A DNA stretch of 64,000 nt from Candidatus Phaeomarinobacter ectocarpi (GTDB lineage: Bacteria > Pseudomonadota > Alphaproteobacteria > CGMCC-115125): assembly GCF_000689395.1 (NCBI RefSeq), contig NZ_HG966617.1:2008164-2072163 (forward strand). The letters are read 5' to 3'. Made by a program: the position numbers and the translations under genes. The notes beneath the pieces were generated by a model that was not told the DNA's origin, did no database searches, and saw nothing but the letters and a program-made list of their open reading frames with translations. Below are positions 25,123 to 33,250 of the stretch, piece after piece. The number at the start of each line of letters is the position of its first letter. Within the stretch, counting starts at the first letter, position 1.

Positions 25123-26208
25123 CTATACGGACAAGGATTCAGGCACGCCGTCGCGCACCTGGTAGTTGCCGTAATACCCATTGATCTCTTCAACGCGGCC
25201 AAACAGACCGTCATTCACAGCGCTGATCAGCTGCGGCACGAACGCAGCAACCGAGTGTTGCGCTTCAAACCCAAGCTGCGTGCGGATCTTCGAGAAAGAG
25301 ACGCGGTAGTTGCGCGCATCAATGCCCTTCTCGACAAAGGTCACCGGCGCATCCACATGGCGGGCAAATTCCTCCACCAGCATCGCTTTCGTGTAGTTGT
25401 TGGCATCCGATCCGACATTGAAAACTTCGCCAGCAACTTTCTTGGCCGGCGCTTCAATCACCTTGAGGATCGCAGCTGAGATATCGCGCACATGAGCGTA
25501 AGGCCGCCACGTATCTTTGTCGTAGACATCAAGCGGCGTCTGCATCGCCATGGCGCGGCCAAACTCGTTGACCGTCAGGTCAAAGCGCATGCGCGGGCTC
25601 AGACCAAACGCCGTCGCAATGCGCAGCAATGTCGGCGTCACCTGCTGCTCGTGCAGCCGCGACAGCACAAACCGCTCAAACCCGACTTTTGTTTCCGCAT
25701 ACAGCGACAGCGGGTTCAGCTCTGAACTTTCATCCGCCAGCGAGTCATCTTCGCGCAGGCCGTAATTGGAGCAGGTGGACGTGAACACAAACCGGTCGAT
25801 CCCGTGCGCATCCAGCGCGTCATACAGCGCCTGGCTGCCATCGAGATTCACCGACCGTGTGAGGTCCGGATATTTCTTGGAGATCGGGTCACCCACAAGC
25901 GACGCCAGCAGCACCACATGGTCCACGCCTTCCAGCGCGCGCGCCACCACGTCCTTGTCGCGCAGGTCCCCCTTGACCAGCCGATAACCCGGTTCGTCAT
26001 AAACGCCTTCAACGGAAAAGCCATGGTCATAGAGGAACGTATCCAGCGCCGTCACGCCATAGCCGCGCGCCAGCAAAACCCGTGTCAGCACCGAGCCGAC
26101 ATAGCCCGCACCACCGACCACACATATCCGTGCCGGTCCGCCGGTCTTGCCAGTGGGAATTGCCGTCTTTGCCGCTGCCTGGGGCAGCCCCGCATCCTGA
26201 AGTGTCAT
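25123..26208 (-). CDS. Extended SDR nucleotide-sugar epimerase/dehydratase, first gene of the leg operon
   Basis: A 361-residue NAD-dependent short-chain dehydrogenase with the dinucleotide loop VGGAGYVGSVLTRVLLARGY, Asp in TALDTFLYDHG, and the catalytic motif SLYAETKVGFERF (Tyr173-xxx-Lys177, numbered from the upstream GTG at 26217). It occupies the place where the 4,6-dehydratase LegB is expected. However, at the position where dehydratases carry an Asp-Glu or Ser-Glu pair before VYG, it has TSTCSNYG, as in epimerases and reductases. Either it is an unusual dehydratase, or LegB is encoded elsewhere and this enzyme does another step. The ATG at 26208 has a GAGAG nearby and is preferred. Confidence 0.82.
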   Translation of the reverse strand: MTLQDAGLPQAAAKTAIPTGKTGGPARICVVGGAGYVGSVLTRVLLARGYGVTALDTFLYDHGFSVEGVYDEPGYRLVKGDLRDKDVVARALEGVDHVVLLASLVGDPISKKYPDLTRSVNLDGSQALYDALDAHGIDRFVFTSTCSNYGLREDDSLADESSELNPLSLYAETKVGFERFVLSRLHEQQVTPTLLRIATAFGLSPRMRFDLTVNEFGRAMAMQTPLDVYDKDTWRPYAHVRDISAAILKVIEAPAKKVAGEVFNVGSDANNYTKAMLVEEFARHVDAPVTFVEKGIDARNYRVSFSKIRTQLGFEAQHSVAAFVPQLISAVNDGLFGRVEEINGYYGNYQVRDGVPESLSV

Positions 26209-26300
26209 GGCTCTCACGCATCAAGGACGAGGCCCCCGACATGCGCCAATACGCAAACCGGGCAGCCTGTCATTTACCTGTGCGTAAGATTCTGCGCTCG

Positions 26301-26308
26301 AATGGTTA
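26301..26308 (-). promoter_or_regulatory. TTAACCAT, possible CtrA half-site upstream of the leg operon
   Basis: Read on the minus strand this is TTAACCAT, the 8-bp half-site described for CtrA in several Alphaproteobacteria. It lies about 90 bases upstream of the first gene of the leftward operon. A single 8-mer is weak evidence. Confidence 0.3.
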
Positions 26309-26407
26309 ATGAAGGCTCAACGCCGCCGTTACCAAGGGGTCACCACCGCGTCACGGAACTGTCGAAAAAAACCAAGCAAAGCAAGGTCTTAAGAGCAGTT
26401 TGGCCAC

Positions 26408-27010
26408 CTACCCGGCATGTTTACCTGCGTCCCAGCCATGCGCCGCCATGTGCGCCTTGGCATGGGCGGTCGGATCGGCCTCCAGCTGCGTCGCGAAGGT
26501 GTCATTCCACCGGTTCAGGAACCCGAACATCGAGATGACGGCCACCAGGTCCACAATCTGCTCATCAGTGAAATGCTGCTTCAATGCCGCCATGTCGTCC
26601 GCTGTCACGGCATTTGGCGCCTGACCGGCCCCTTGCGCCACCCGCAGAGCCGCCCGTTCGCCTTCGGAAAACAGGTCAGACGTCTCATAGGCCCAGATGG
26701 CATCAAGTTTGTCCGCGCCGATGCCCGCATTGGCGGCCTGATGGTGCGTGTGAGTCTGGCAGTAGACGCAGCCCGCAGCGCGGCTCGCCATGAACGCCAC
26801 CATGCGCTTGATCTCATCCGGCAACGAAGATGGCCCCTGAACAAGAGCCCCTAGCCCCGCAAAAGCCTCAACCAGCCCCGGCTTGCGCGCCATGATCAGC
26901 ATGGAGTTGGGCAAAAAGCCCATGGCGCCCTCAACAAGCTGAAAAACCCCTTCCAGGTCCGGCAGGTCTTCCCGCTTGAGCCCCTGAACGCTCGATGCTG
27001 CATCAGCCAT
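26408..27010 (-). CDS. Carboxymuconolactone decarboxylase/AhpD-like protein
   Basis: A 200-residue helical protein of the CMD/AhpD superfamily. The redox-type motif is AAGCVYCQTHTHHQAANAG with Cys81 and Cys84 followed by His, the form seen in peroxidase-related CMD proteins. Family members act as alkylhydroperoxidases or as decarboxylases. The intact CxxC favours a thiol-based peroxidase function. GGGAGG lies a short distance before the ATG. It stands alone between the leg operon and the Hpt gene, with no obvious redox partner nearby. Confidence 0.85.
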   Translation of the reverse strand: MADAASSVQGLKREDLPDLEGVFQLVEGAMGFLPNSMLIMARKPGLVEAFAGLGALVQGPSSLPDEIKRMVAFMASRAAGCVYCQTHTHHQAANAGIGADKLDAIWAYETSDLFSEGERAALRVAQGAGQAPNAVTADDMAALKQHFTDEQIVDLVAVISMFGFLNRWNDTFATQLEADPTAHAKAHMAAHGWDAGKHAG

Positions 27011-27146
27011 GTGTCATCGCCTCCCAATTATGTGCCGCTTACGGCATATGTTTGGGAGCGAGGCTACGCGCTGGCGGCACTTTTACAAAGCACCGCCCTA
27101 GCGATCTCAATGGAATGTGAAGACGGGCGAATGTGACAGAGAGAGC

Positions 27147-27557
27147 CTAGCTCTGCCAGTCTTCCAGCAGCTCATCGATGAAGCCGGTGGCGGCTCCCAC
27201 CAGCACATCAAGGCCGGCGATGACAGCAACCCGGTCAGGGCCGGATGTCAGCAGCTCGGCATCAGCGGTTGCATCTGCAAGGGCCCAGGCACCCACACCA
27301 CGGGCAGAGCCCTTGAGCGTATGCGCTGCTTCCTTCCAGGCTTTGTCGTCACCGGCCATATCGGCGGCAGCGGCAAGCTTGTCCAGGCTGACGGCTAGTT
27401 GCTGACGGAACAGGCCGAGAATTTCAGCCTCAAGGTCACGGCGCCCCATGGTGAACTTTGACAGATGCACCAGGTCAATGGGCCGGCTATCCGTAGCAGC
27501 AGTCCCTTCAGGACCAGCCGTACGGCTCTCAGAGATATGCGCAGTCGCGGGCTGCAT
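27147..27557 (-). CDS. Hpt (histidine phosphotransfer) domain protein
   Basis: A 136-residue protein made of a disordered N-terminal ~30 residues and a four-helix Hpt domain. The phospho-accepting His is His79 in WKEAAHTLKGSARGVGAWAL. It would relay phosphate between a hybrid histidine kinase and a response regulator in a phosphorelay. The ATG at 27557 has AAGGAAA just upstream; an in-frame start at 27602 adds an unlikely leader. No kinase or regulator is adjacent, so its partners are encoded elsewhere. The PAS kinase at 60683 lacks a receiver domain and is not an obvious partner. Confidence 0.87.
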   Translation of the reverse strand: MQPATAHISESRTAGPEGTAATDSRPIDLVHLSKFTMGRRDLEAEILGLFRQQLAVSLDKLAAAADMAGDDKAWKEAAHTLKGSARGVGAWALADATADAELLTSGPDRVAVIAGLDVLVGAATGFIDELLEDWQS

Positions 27558-27591
27558 ACGGTTTCCTTCCGAATCAAAACAGCTCGGAAAG

Positions 27592-27612
27592 CCTACGAAC
27601 AAAGAACGTAGG
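27592..27612. promoter_or_regulatory. Inverted repeat upstream of the hpt gene
   Basis: CCTACG (27592-27597) and CGTAGG (27607-27612) form a perfect 6-bp inverted repeat with a 9-base A-rich spacer, 35 bases upstream of the Hpt start. It could be an operator or a weak hairpin in the leader. Confidence 0.3.
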
Positions 27613-27678
27613 AATTGTTAAACCGCCGATGCCTGCATCTTTCGGATCACATTAAGACCCAACAGCATGCGCTTATGC

Positions 27679-28401
27679 CTAACGAACCGGTAACGCGCTG
27701 ACGCTGAACAGCCACTCATGCCCGTAGACCAGCGCAAAGTAGAGCGCGACGCCCACAAGCGGCCACACAATGCCGATCTCGCCCAGCTTCAAGGAGTTCC
27801 GTCCGGTCAGGATCGCGCCAAACGGCAAATTCGACGTGCGGGCTGCATAGCCGTCCCACCGCTCACCCAGCGCCCGCGCCCGTTTGGCGTCAATCGTCGG
27901 CGGACCAATAAGCGCCAGTACGGCAAACGTTCCAAAGAACAGGACGGACGACAGATCGCCGTTCATGGCGATATGCGCCAGCGCCCAAAGCTGCACACCC
28001 CACAGGAAGGGATGTCGCGTAATCCGCAAAATACCCTTGGCCGCATCCGGATCATCCACAAGGTCCCCACTGCCTGCCGCCGTCGGACTTTTCGTGACAT
28101 TGCCAAGCACCACCAAAATGGCCGCCAGCAAAATGGCCGTCATCGCCGCATGGTGCCACCAGGGTTCAGGGACCCAAAGCAAGGTGAATGTGTCCGCGCT
28201 GGCCCGGTTGAAGGCCATGGCCATCCAGACAATCGCCGCCAGCGACATCACGGCGAACAGCCCCATATAGGGTCCCTCGCCGATCCGGCCGGTCAGGACA
28301 TCCCGCAACCGGGTGCCGGAGATGAAAATGTGGATACCCAGAAAGACCGCGCAGGCAGCCACCAGGTTCAGTGTTGGATCTGCAATCATGTTGTGCCCCA
28401 T
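27679..28401 (-). CDS. NnrU-family integral membrane protein
   Basis: A membrane protein of about 240 residues with six or so hydrophobic segments: LVAACAVFLGIHIFIS, YMGLFAVMSLAAIVWMAMAF, HHAAMTAILLAAILVVLGN, ILRITRHPFLWGVQLWALAH, VLFFGTFAVLALIGPPTIDA and GIVWPLVGVALYFALVYGHE. The RITRHPFLWGVQLWALAH motif is characteristic of NnrU and isoprenylcysteine methyltransferase-like folds. NnrU was named from nitric-oxide-related gene clusters, but most members have no proven role. An alternative ATG lies at 28389. The long upstream extension of the frame is not protein-like. Confidence 0.83.
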   Translation of the reverse strand: MGHNMIADPTLNLVAACAVFLGIHIFISGTRLRDVLTGRIGEGPYMGLFAVMSLAAIVWMAMAFNRASADTFTLLWVPEPWWHHAAMTAILLAAILVVLGNVTKSPTAAGSGDLVDDPDAAKGILRITRHPFLWGVQLWALAHIAMNGDLSSVLFFGTFAVLALIGPPTIDAKRARALGERWDGYAARTSNLPFGAILTGRNSLKLGEIGIVWPLVGVALYFALVYGHEWLFSVSALPVR

Positions 28402-28596
28402 CTCGCCACAGTGTGTGCAGCGTTCCTGAGACGGCCGGCATGGCGCGACCGTCAGCTCTCCCCAGCAGTTTTCGGCATAAAACCGATCCCCACGGCCCTG
28501 CTTCTCTGGTTGGCAGCGTCCGTGCAGCCACGCTAGAGTAAACAAATGGTTACCGTGCCTGCACCCTAAAACCCCCAAAATCGAAGGAACGGACCT

Positions 28597-30870
28597 TTGC
28601 CGGACCGCCCCCTTAAACGTCCCCTCCTCGCAAGACCGCTCAATGGCCCGCAGGATGGTGAAAAATCAGACGCCACATCTCAAAACCGCGATCCACAGAC
28701 AGCGGGATTGCGGCCAACCGTCAGTGATTTTGGAGACACCAGGAAGGCCGCCACGCCGCCAAAACAGCACGAGAGCGAGCCCACAGCACCTCCGGCATCG
28801 CCGAAGCCCACAGCAAAGCCGACGAGCCAGACCGAGAACCAGCCTGACGACACGGATGAAGAGCTGTTTGAACGGCGAATCGTCCCTGAACCCGCGACCC
28901 GCCAGCGCAAGGCACCGGTGCGGATGCGTGGCCCCCGCAAGCCATCACCCATGCCGCTCTATCTGGGTGCCATTGCCAGCGCGTTTTGGACCGGCATCAT
29001 GTTCGCCTACGCCGTGGGCTATTACGGCCCCGGCGGCCTGTTGATACTGCCGCCCGTAGACGTGGCACTGCTTGCAGCCGCCCTCTTCGCCCCCCTCGCC
29101 ATCATCTGGGGGTTTGCCAGCATTATGTGGTGGGGTGCCCAGATGCGATCCAGCGCCGAACATATGGCAGAGGCCTCCCGCGCCCTTCTCTCGCCTGTTG
29201 AAACCTCAACAGCCGCCACCGCCAGCGTTGGCCATGCCGTCTCCACGGAGATGCGCCGCATGGAACGCATGCTCAAGCAGGCGGAAGTCCGTGCGATGGA
29301 ACTGCGCAAGACCATCAATGGCGAACTGAACGGCCTTGAGGCTGCAAGTGCCCGTGCTGAAATGCGCGCCCGCACCCTGCGTGACCTGATCGGCACCGAA
29401 CGAAAGGCCCTGATTGAAACCGGCAAGGCGCTGGAGCAGGAATCCGCCAGCGTGGTGGAAGCCACTCGCTCCCAGGTAGAACTCGTGTCAGGCGTCACCG
29501 GCCGCGCGGCCGACCAGATGACCGAAGCACAGGCCGGCATGGGCCGCGCCGGTGATTATCTCTCCAAGACCCTTGAAGCTGTTGCCCGCTCCGCCAAGGC
29601 CGTGCGCGAGAATGTGGAATCCCAGGCGGATCGTCTTGACGCCACCGCCGAACACGCCGTCCTGCGCGCCGGCGAGCTGGCCATCAGCTTTGCAGACCAA
29701 AGCGAAGCCCTGAACCAGTCCGCCCGCACCCTGGCAGATGACAATGAGCGCGCCGTCCGCTCCTTCGCAGAGCAGCGCGAGACCCTGGACGCCCTGGCAG
29801 CTGATCTGCGTGAGCGGGCCACCCAGATTGAAACAGCGATTGCCGGCCACGCCGACACCATCAACGAAGCCCTCGACACCGCCGACGCGAAAGCCATGGG
29901 GCTTGGCCCAAGGGTCACCCGAGAAGCTGAGAAGCTGACAGCCGCCGCGCGGGATGCCGCCAGCCAGATCGAGCAGACCACCGGATTGATGGAAAGCCGT
30001 GCCGTGGACATGCAGGCCCGCGTCGCGGACGCCACCGGTCACCTGTCGCAGGCCATCGACTTCTCAACCAAGAATGTGGATGCCAGCGGCGAACGTCTGC
30101 AGGCCCTGCTCAGCAATATCGGCACAAGTGCACAGAACGCCGCCAGGGACATGACCAGCGCCAGCGACGAACTTGGCCACCGCATTGAGCAGCTTCCAGA
30201 TGAAGCCAGCACTCAGGCAGAGCGCCTGCGTGCTGTGATGGGCGAACAGATCGGCGCCATTGCCGCTGTGGCTGAATCTGTCGCCAATGCCCTGGAGCGT
30301 ATGGGCCCCGGGCCGGTTTCAGGCTCATGGCCACCGGCCGACCCACTCGCCCAGCCGTCGCCTACAGCCTTTGCGCCTGCGACGTCCAGCGATGCGTCCC
30401 CCGCCACGCCAACCAAGGCAGAGACATCTAGCCCCAATTCAGACGCCAAATGGCGCCTCGGTGATGTTCTGTCCGCAGCGCGGGCGCGCGAGGACCGGGC
30501 AACGAATGTGCCGCGCGCAGCCCACCACATCATCGAAACGCTCCAGTCCCTTTCCATCGACATTGATAGGGCATTGGAGGAGGAACCACAGGTCGAACTG
30601 TGGAAGCGCTATCGCGACGGCGAACGCAATGTCTTCACCAAGCGGCTTGCAAGTCTCAAGGGCAAGGAACCGCATTCACTGATCGCAGATCGCTATCAGA
30701 ACAATGCAGAGTTCCGCGGAGATGCGGACCGGTACATGGCGCAGTTTGAAACCCTGCTTGCGGACGCCGCCGACAAGAACCCGGACGGTCTTCTGGCCGA
30801 GACATATATGTCGTCAGACATCGGCAAGGTCTATGCCCTGCTCGCCGAAGCGACTGGTCATGTCGCATAG
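28597..30870 (+). CDS. Membrane-anchored coiled-coil protein, 757 residues
   Basis: I do not recognise a named gene. The N-terminal ~115 residues are Pro/Thr/Lys-rich and disordered. Two membrane segments follow (MPLYLGAIASAFWTGIMFAY and VALLAAALFAPLAIIWGFAS). Residues ~190-580 are an Ala/Glu/Arg-rich coiled coil of apolipoprotein/methyl-accepting-protein style with repeated heptads (MRRMERMLKQAEVRAMELRK, EHAVLRAGELAISFADQSEA). The C-terminal ~130 residues form a conserved-looking helical domain (VELWKRYRDGERNVFTKRLA, DRYQNNAEFRGDADRYMAQF). The start is TTG at 28597, after AAGGAA; no ATG occurs in frame for 108 codons. Similar proteins in the class serve as polar or envelope scaffolds, which is only a suggestion here. 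Confidence 0.75.
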   Translation: MPDRPLKRPLLARPLNGPQDGEKSDATSQNRDPQTAGLRPTVSDFGDTRKAATPPKQHESEPTAPPASPKPTAKPTSQTENQPDDTDEELFERRIVPEPATRQRKAPVRMRGPRKPSPMPLYLGAIASAFWTGIMFAYAVGYYGPGGLLILPPVDVALLAAALFAPLAIIWGFASIMWWGAQMRSSAEHMAEASRALLSPVETSTAATASVGHAVSTEMRRMERMLKQAEVRAMELRKTINGELNGLEAASARAEMRARTLRDLIGTERKALIETGKALEQESASVVEATRSQVELVSGVTGRAADQMTEAQAGMGRAGDYLSKTLEAVARSAKAVRENVESQADRLDATAEHAVLRAGELAISFADQSEALNQSARTLADDNERAVRSFAEQRETLDALAADLRERATQIETAIAGHADTINEALDTADAKAMGLGPRVTREAEKLTAAARDAASQIEQTTGLMESRAVDMQARVADATGHLSQAIDFSTKNVDASGERLQALLSNIGTSAQNAARDMTSASDELGHRIEQLPDEASTQAERLRAVMGEQIGAIAAVAESVANALERMGPGPVSGSWPPADPLAQPSPTAFAPATSSDASPATPTKAETSSPNSDAKWRLGDVLSAARAREDRATNVPRAAHHIIETLQSLSIDIDRALEEEPQVELWKRYRDGERNVFTKRLASLKGKEPHSLIADRYQNNAEFRGDADRYMAQFETLLADAADKNPDGLLAETYMSSDIGKVYALLAEATGHVA

Positions 30871-30888
30871 GTTTTCAAGGTAGCGAGC

Positions 30889-31545
30889 CTAGCTCGCCGG
30901 AACCGCCTGATTGCTTGTTTCAGCGGCCCAGGTGACCACGTCACGCACAACCTTTTGCGTGGCCAGATTCATGGCCGATACAACATCCGCAACATTGTCT
31001 GAGCCCGCACTCTGCCGCGCCTCAAACGTGCGGCCGTCCAGCACCTTGCGCCCATCAAGCCAAATAACCTTGGCACTCAGCCGAACAACAACTTCTGCTG
31101 TCGCTGCGCCCTCACCAGCAGGCGTCACCCGTGCTTCGAAGTCACGCAGATCACTCACAAGCGAAACATTTGGACGCACCGACACGGCCTGCCGCGAGGC
31201 TGACATCTGCAAACCTGCATGCTCAAACGTCTCGACAATCAGATCCTGCAACATGCGCGGTGCCCGGTCCGTCCAGCGTGCGCCGGTGAAATACTGCAAA
31301 GCATGAGGACCCGTATAGACTGCAATGCGGTCCGTATCGAGCGCCCGCTCGGCAACAGGTTCTTCCACCATCAGCTGCCAGCCATTGGCCGTCATGAGGG
31401 TTGCGTAATCTGACGGTGCCTTGAGGCCATACAGCGTACTGGCCGTATCACCGCCGGGCAGGATGCTTGCGCAACCCGCCACCAGAACCGCAAGTGACCC
31501 TGCCGTCAGCCCTGCCCTGAGGGCAGACTTCACCCGTCGCACCAT
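30889..31545 (-). CDS. ABC transporter auxiliary lipoprotein (PqiC/DUF330-like)
   Basis: A 218-residue lipoprotein: a basic N-terminus, the hydrophobic AGLTAGSLAVLVAGCASILP with lipobox LVAGC, then a globular domain. VEEPVAERALDTDRIAVYTG and WTDRAPRMLQDLIVETFEHA are typical of the ABC-type transport auxiliary component found with MCE/Mla systems. It should be anchored in the outer membrane or periplasm and accept or relay lipid from the MCE protein. The ATG at 31545 lies just after the mlaD stop; a TTG at 31551 is possible. It closes the four-gene operon mlaE-mlaF-mlaD-lipoprotein. Confidence 0.85.
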   Translation of the reverse strand: MVRRVKSALRAGLTAGSLAVLVAGCASILPGGDTASTLYGLKAPSDYATLMTANGWQLMVEEPVAERALDTDRIAVYTGPHALQYFTGARWTDRAPRMLQDLIVETFEHAGLQMSASRQAVSVRPNVSLVSDLRDFEARVTPAGEGAATAEVVVRLSAKVIWLDGRKVLDGRTFEARQSAGSDNVADVVSAMNLATQKVVRDVVTWAAETSNQAVPAS

Positions 31546-31547
31546 CG

Positions 31548-32438
31548 TCAATTGCCATACTCCGCAGGCTCGTTGCCGAGCAAAAATTCAGTTGGGTTGC
31601 GTTCCAGTTCAACAACCAGCCGGTCAACAGACCCGATCATCCGCCGCGTATCGCGCAGCAGCCGGTCCACCTCGGGCACGCTGCTATTGGACAGCTGCTC
31701 AAGGGCCGGACGCGTCTCAGCCACAAGCACGCGCGCATCTTCTGCAAGCGCACCATAGGACCCTGCCGCCTGCTCGATCTCGCCGACGGCACCGTTCATC
31801 TTTTCGGTGATCTCGGCAATCTGCTCGGACGCCCGCGCCAGGTTCTTGACGATCTGGTCGATCTCTTCGTGATTGGACGCGATCGTCCCTGTCACCGTCT
31901 CCACGTCGCGCACGGTTGCAGACAGCTGGCCTTCGTTTTCACCCAGCAGCCGGTCAACCCGCACCAGCAGGTCATTGGCCGCGGTCAGGATCAAAGGTGC
32001 TGACGTAATCAGCTGCTGCACGGCAGACCGGTCAGCGATGATGATGGGATAGTCGTTGTCCCCTTCCGCTTCCAGCAGCGCGCTGGTGGGGGTTCCGCCG
32101 GTGATCTCGATGAAGGCCACACCGGTGATCCCCTGAAACTCAAGACGCGCCTGGCTGTCCACCTTCACCGGCGTGCGCCCATCCACATTGATACGGACAT
32201 TGACAAGGCGCGGGTCCGCACCAAGGGCAATCTTGGTGACCTCGCCGACCTTGATGCCGTTGTACCGGACGTCACCGCCTTCAGAGAGGCCAGCAACAGA
32301 CCCATCAAAGATCACGTCATAGGTCTGCAGTTCCGCATCGCCTTCAAACCCGGTCAGCCAGACCAGAAACAGGAACGCAGCCACAACCGTGGCCGCCGAG
32401 AAGGCGCCAATCAGTATGTAATTTGCCCGTGTTTCCAC
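31548..32438 (-). CDS. mlaD: MlaD/MCE-domain lipid-binding protein
   Basis: A 296-residue periplasmic substrate-binding component of a lipid ABC transporter. One N-terminal membrane helix (YILIGAFSAATVVAAFLFLV) anchors it. The MCE domain spans ~38-120 (VIFDGSVAGLSEGGDVRYNG, ARLEFQGITGVAFIEITGGT). The long C-terminal region is a coiled coil (VRDVETVTGTIASNHEEIDQ, ITEKMNGAVGEIEQAAGSYG) as in alphaproteobacterial MCE proteins with needle-like extensions. It lies between the ATPase and lipoprotein genes. Phospholipid transport across the envelope is the expected role; direction is debated for the family. Confidence 0.9.
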   Translation of the reverse strand: METRANYILIGAFSAATVVAAFLFLVWLTGFEGDAELQTYDVIFDGSVAGLSEGGDVRYNGIKVGEVTKIALGADPRLVNVRINVDGRTPVKVDSQARLEFQGITGVAFIEITGGTPTSALLEAEGDNDYPIIIADRSAVQQLITSAPLILTAANDLLVRVDRLLGENEGQLSATVRDVETVTGTIASNHEEIDQIVKNLARASEQIAEITEKMNGAVGEIEQAAGSYGALAEDARVLVAETRPALEQLSNSSVPEVDRLLRDTRRMIGSVDRLVVELERNPTEFLLGNEPAEYGN

Positions 32439-32462
32439 GTTTTATCCGTCCTCTGACTTCCG

Positions 32463-33248
32463 CTAAGGCGTTGCTCTGGCCACAGCACCCGCTGCCGCCC
32501 GGGACCTGGGCCCCTGAAAATACTCCTGTATCCACGCGTCTGAGTGCGTTGATACCTCACTTATGGGGCCGACGACCATAACACGCCGGTCCGCCAATAC
32601 CGCCACACGGTCACAAATAGCGTAAAGACTGTCCAGATCGTGGGTCACCATGAAAACTGTCAGCCCCAGCGCATCCTTCAGTTGGCGGATCAATCCGTCA
32701 TAGTCCGCCGCGCCAATGGGGTCGAGGCCTGCCGTCGGCTCATCCAGAAACACGATCTCAGGATCAAGCGCCAGCGCCCGCGCCAAGGCCGCGCGCTTGC
32801 GCATGCCGCCGGACAGTTCACTGGGGTGCTTTGGCCCCGCAGATGGCGGCAATCCCACCATGGCAATCTTCTCAGCGGCCAGTTCGTCCATCAGCTTCTG
32901 CGGCAAATCAAGATGCTCGCGCATGGGCACCTGAACGTTCTGCGCCACGGTAAGCGCTGAAAAAAGGGCACCATCCTGAAATGCCACCCCCCAGCGCTGC
33001 TCAACCGCTTTACGCGCATCGCCCGCGAGGGACGCTACATCCTGTCCAAACACCCGCACCGTGCCGGCATCAGGCCGCTTGAGCCCCACAATCGTCCGCA
33101 GCAGGACGGATTTACCCGTACCGGACCCGCCAACGACCCCCAGCACTTCGCCCTTGCGCACGTCCAAAGCCAATTGGTCATGAATAACCTGGCTGCCAAA
33201 CTGATTACGCAGATTGCGGACCTGAATGATGTTGTCATGTTCCGCCAT
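32463..33248 (-). CDS. mlaF: MlaF-type ABC transporter ATPase
   Basis: A 261-residue ATPase that powers MCE-protein lipid transport. Walker A is VVGGSGTGKSVLLRTIVG, the signature is HPSELSGGMRKRAALARALA, and Walker B is EIVFLDEPTAGLDPIGAADY, with the switch His in FMVTHDLDSLYAICDRVAVL. The N-terminal IIQVRNLRNQFGSQVIHDQL is the MlaF-like form. The ATG at 33248 follows the mlaE stop directly; a TTG at 33254 is less likely. The C-terminal tail after EYFQGPRSRAAAG is short, as in other MlaF proteins lacking extra domains. Confidence 0.92.
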   Translation of the reverse strand: MAEHDNIIQVRNLRNQFGSQVIHDQLALDVRKGEVLGVVGGSGTGKSVLLRTIVGLKRPDAGTVRVFGQDVASLAGDARKAVEQRWGVAFQDGALFSALTVAQNVQVPMREHLDLPQKLMDELAAEKIAMVGLPPSAGPKHPSELSGGMRKRAALARALALDPEIVFLDEPTAGLDPIGAADYDGLIRQLKDALGLTVFMVTHDLDSLYAICDRVAVLADRRVMVVGPISEVSTHSDAWIQEYFQGPRSRAAAGAVARATP

Positions 33249-33250
33249 GC

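Noticed and set aside
27718..28536. A 272-codon open frame on the plus strand opposite the NnrU gene
   Set aside because: It is antisense to a clear membrane protein, and its sequence is Arg/Gln/His-rich as expected for a GC-rich shadow frame.
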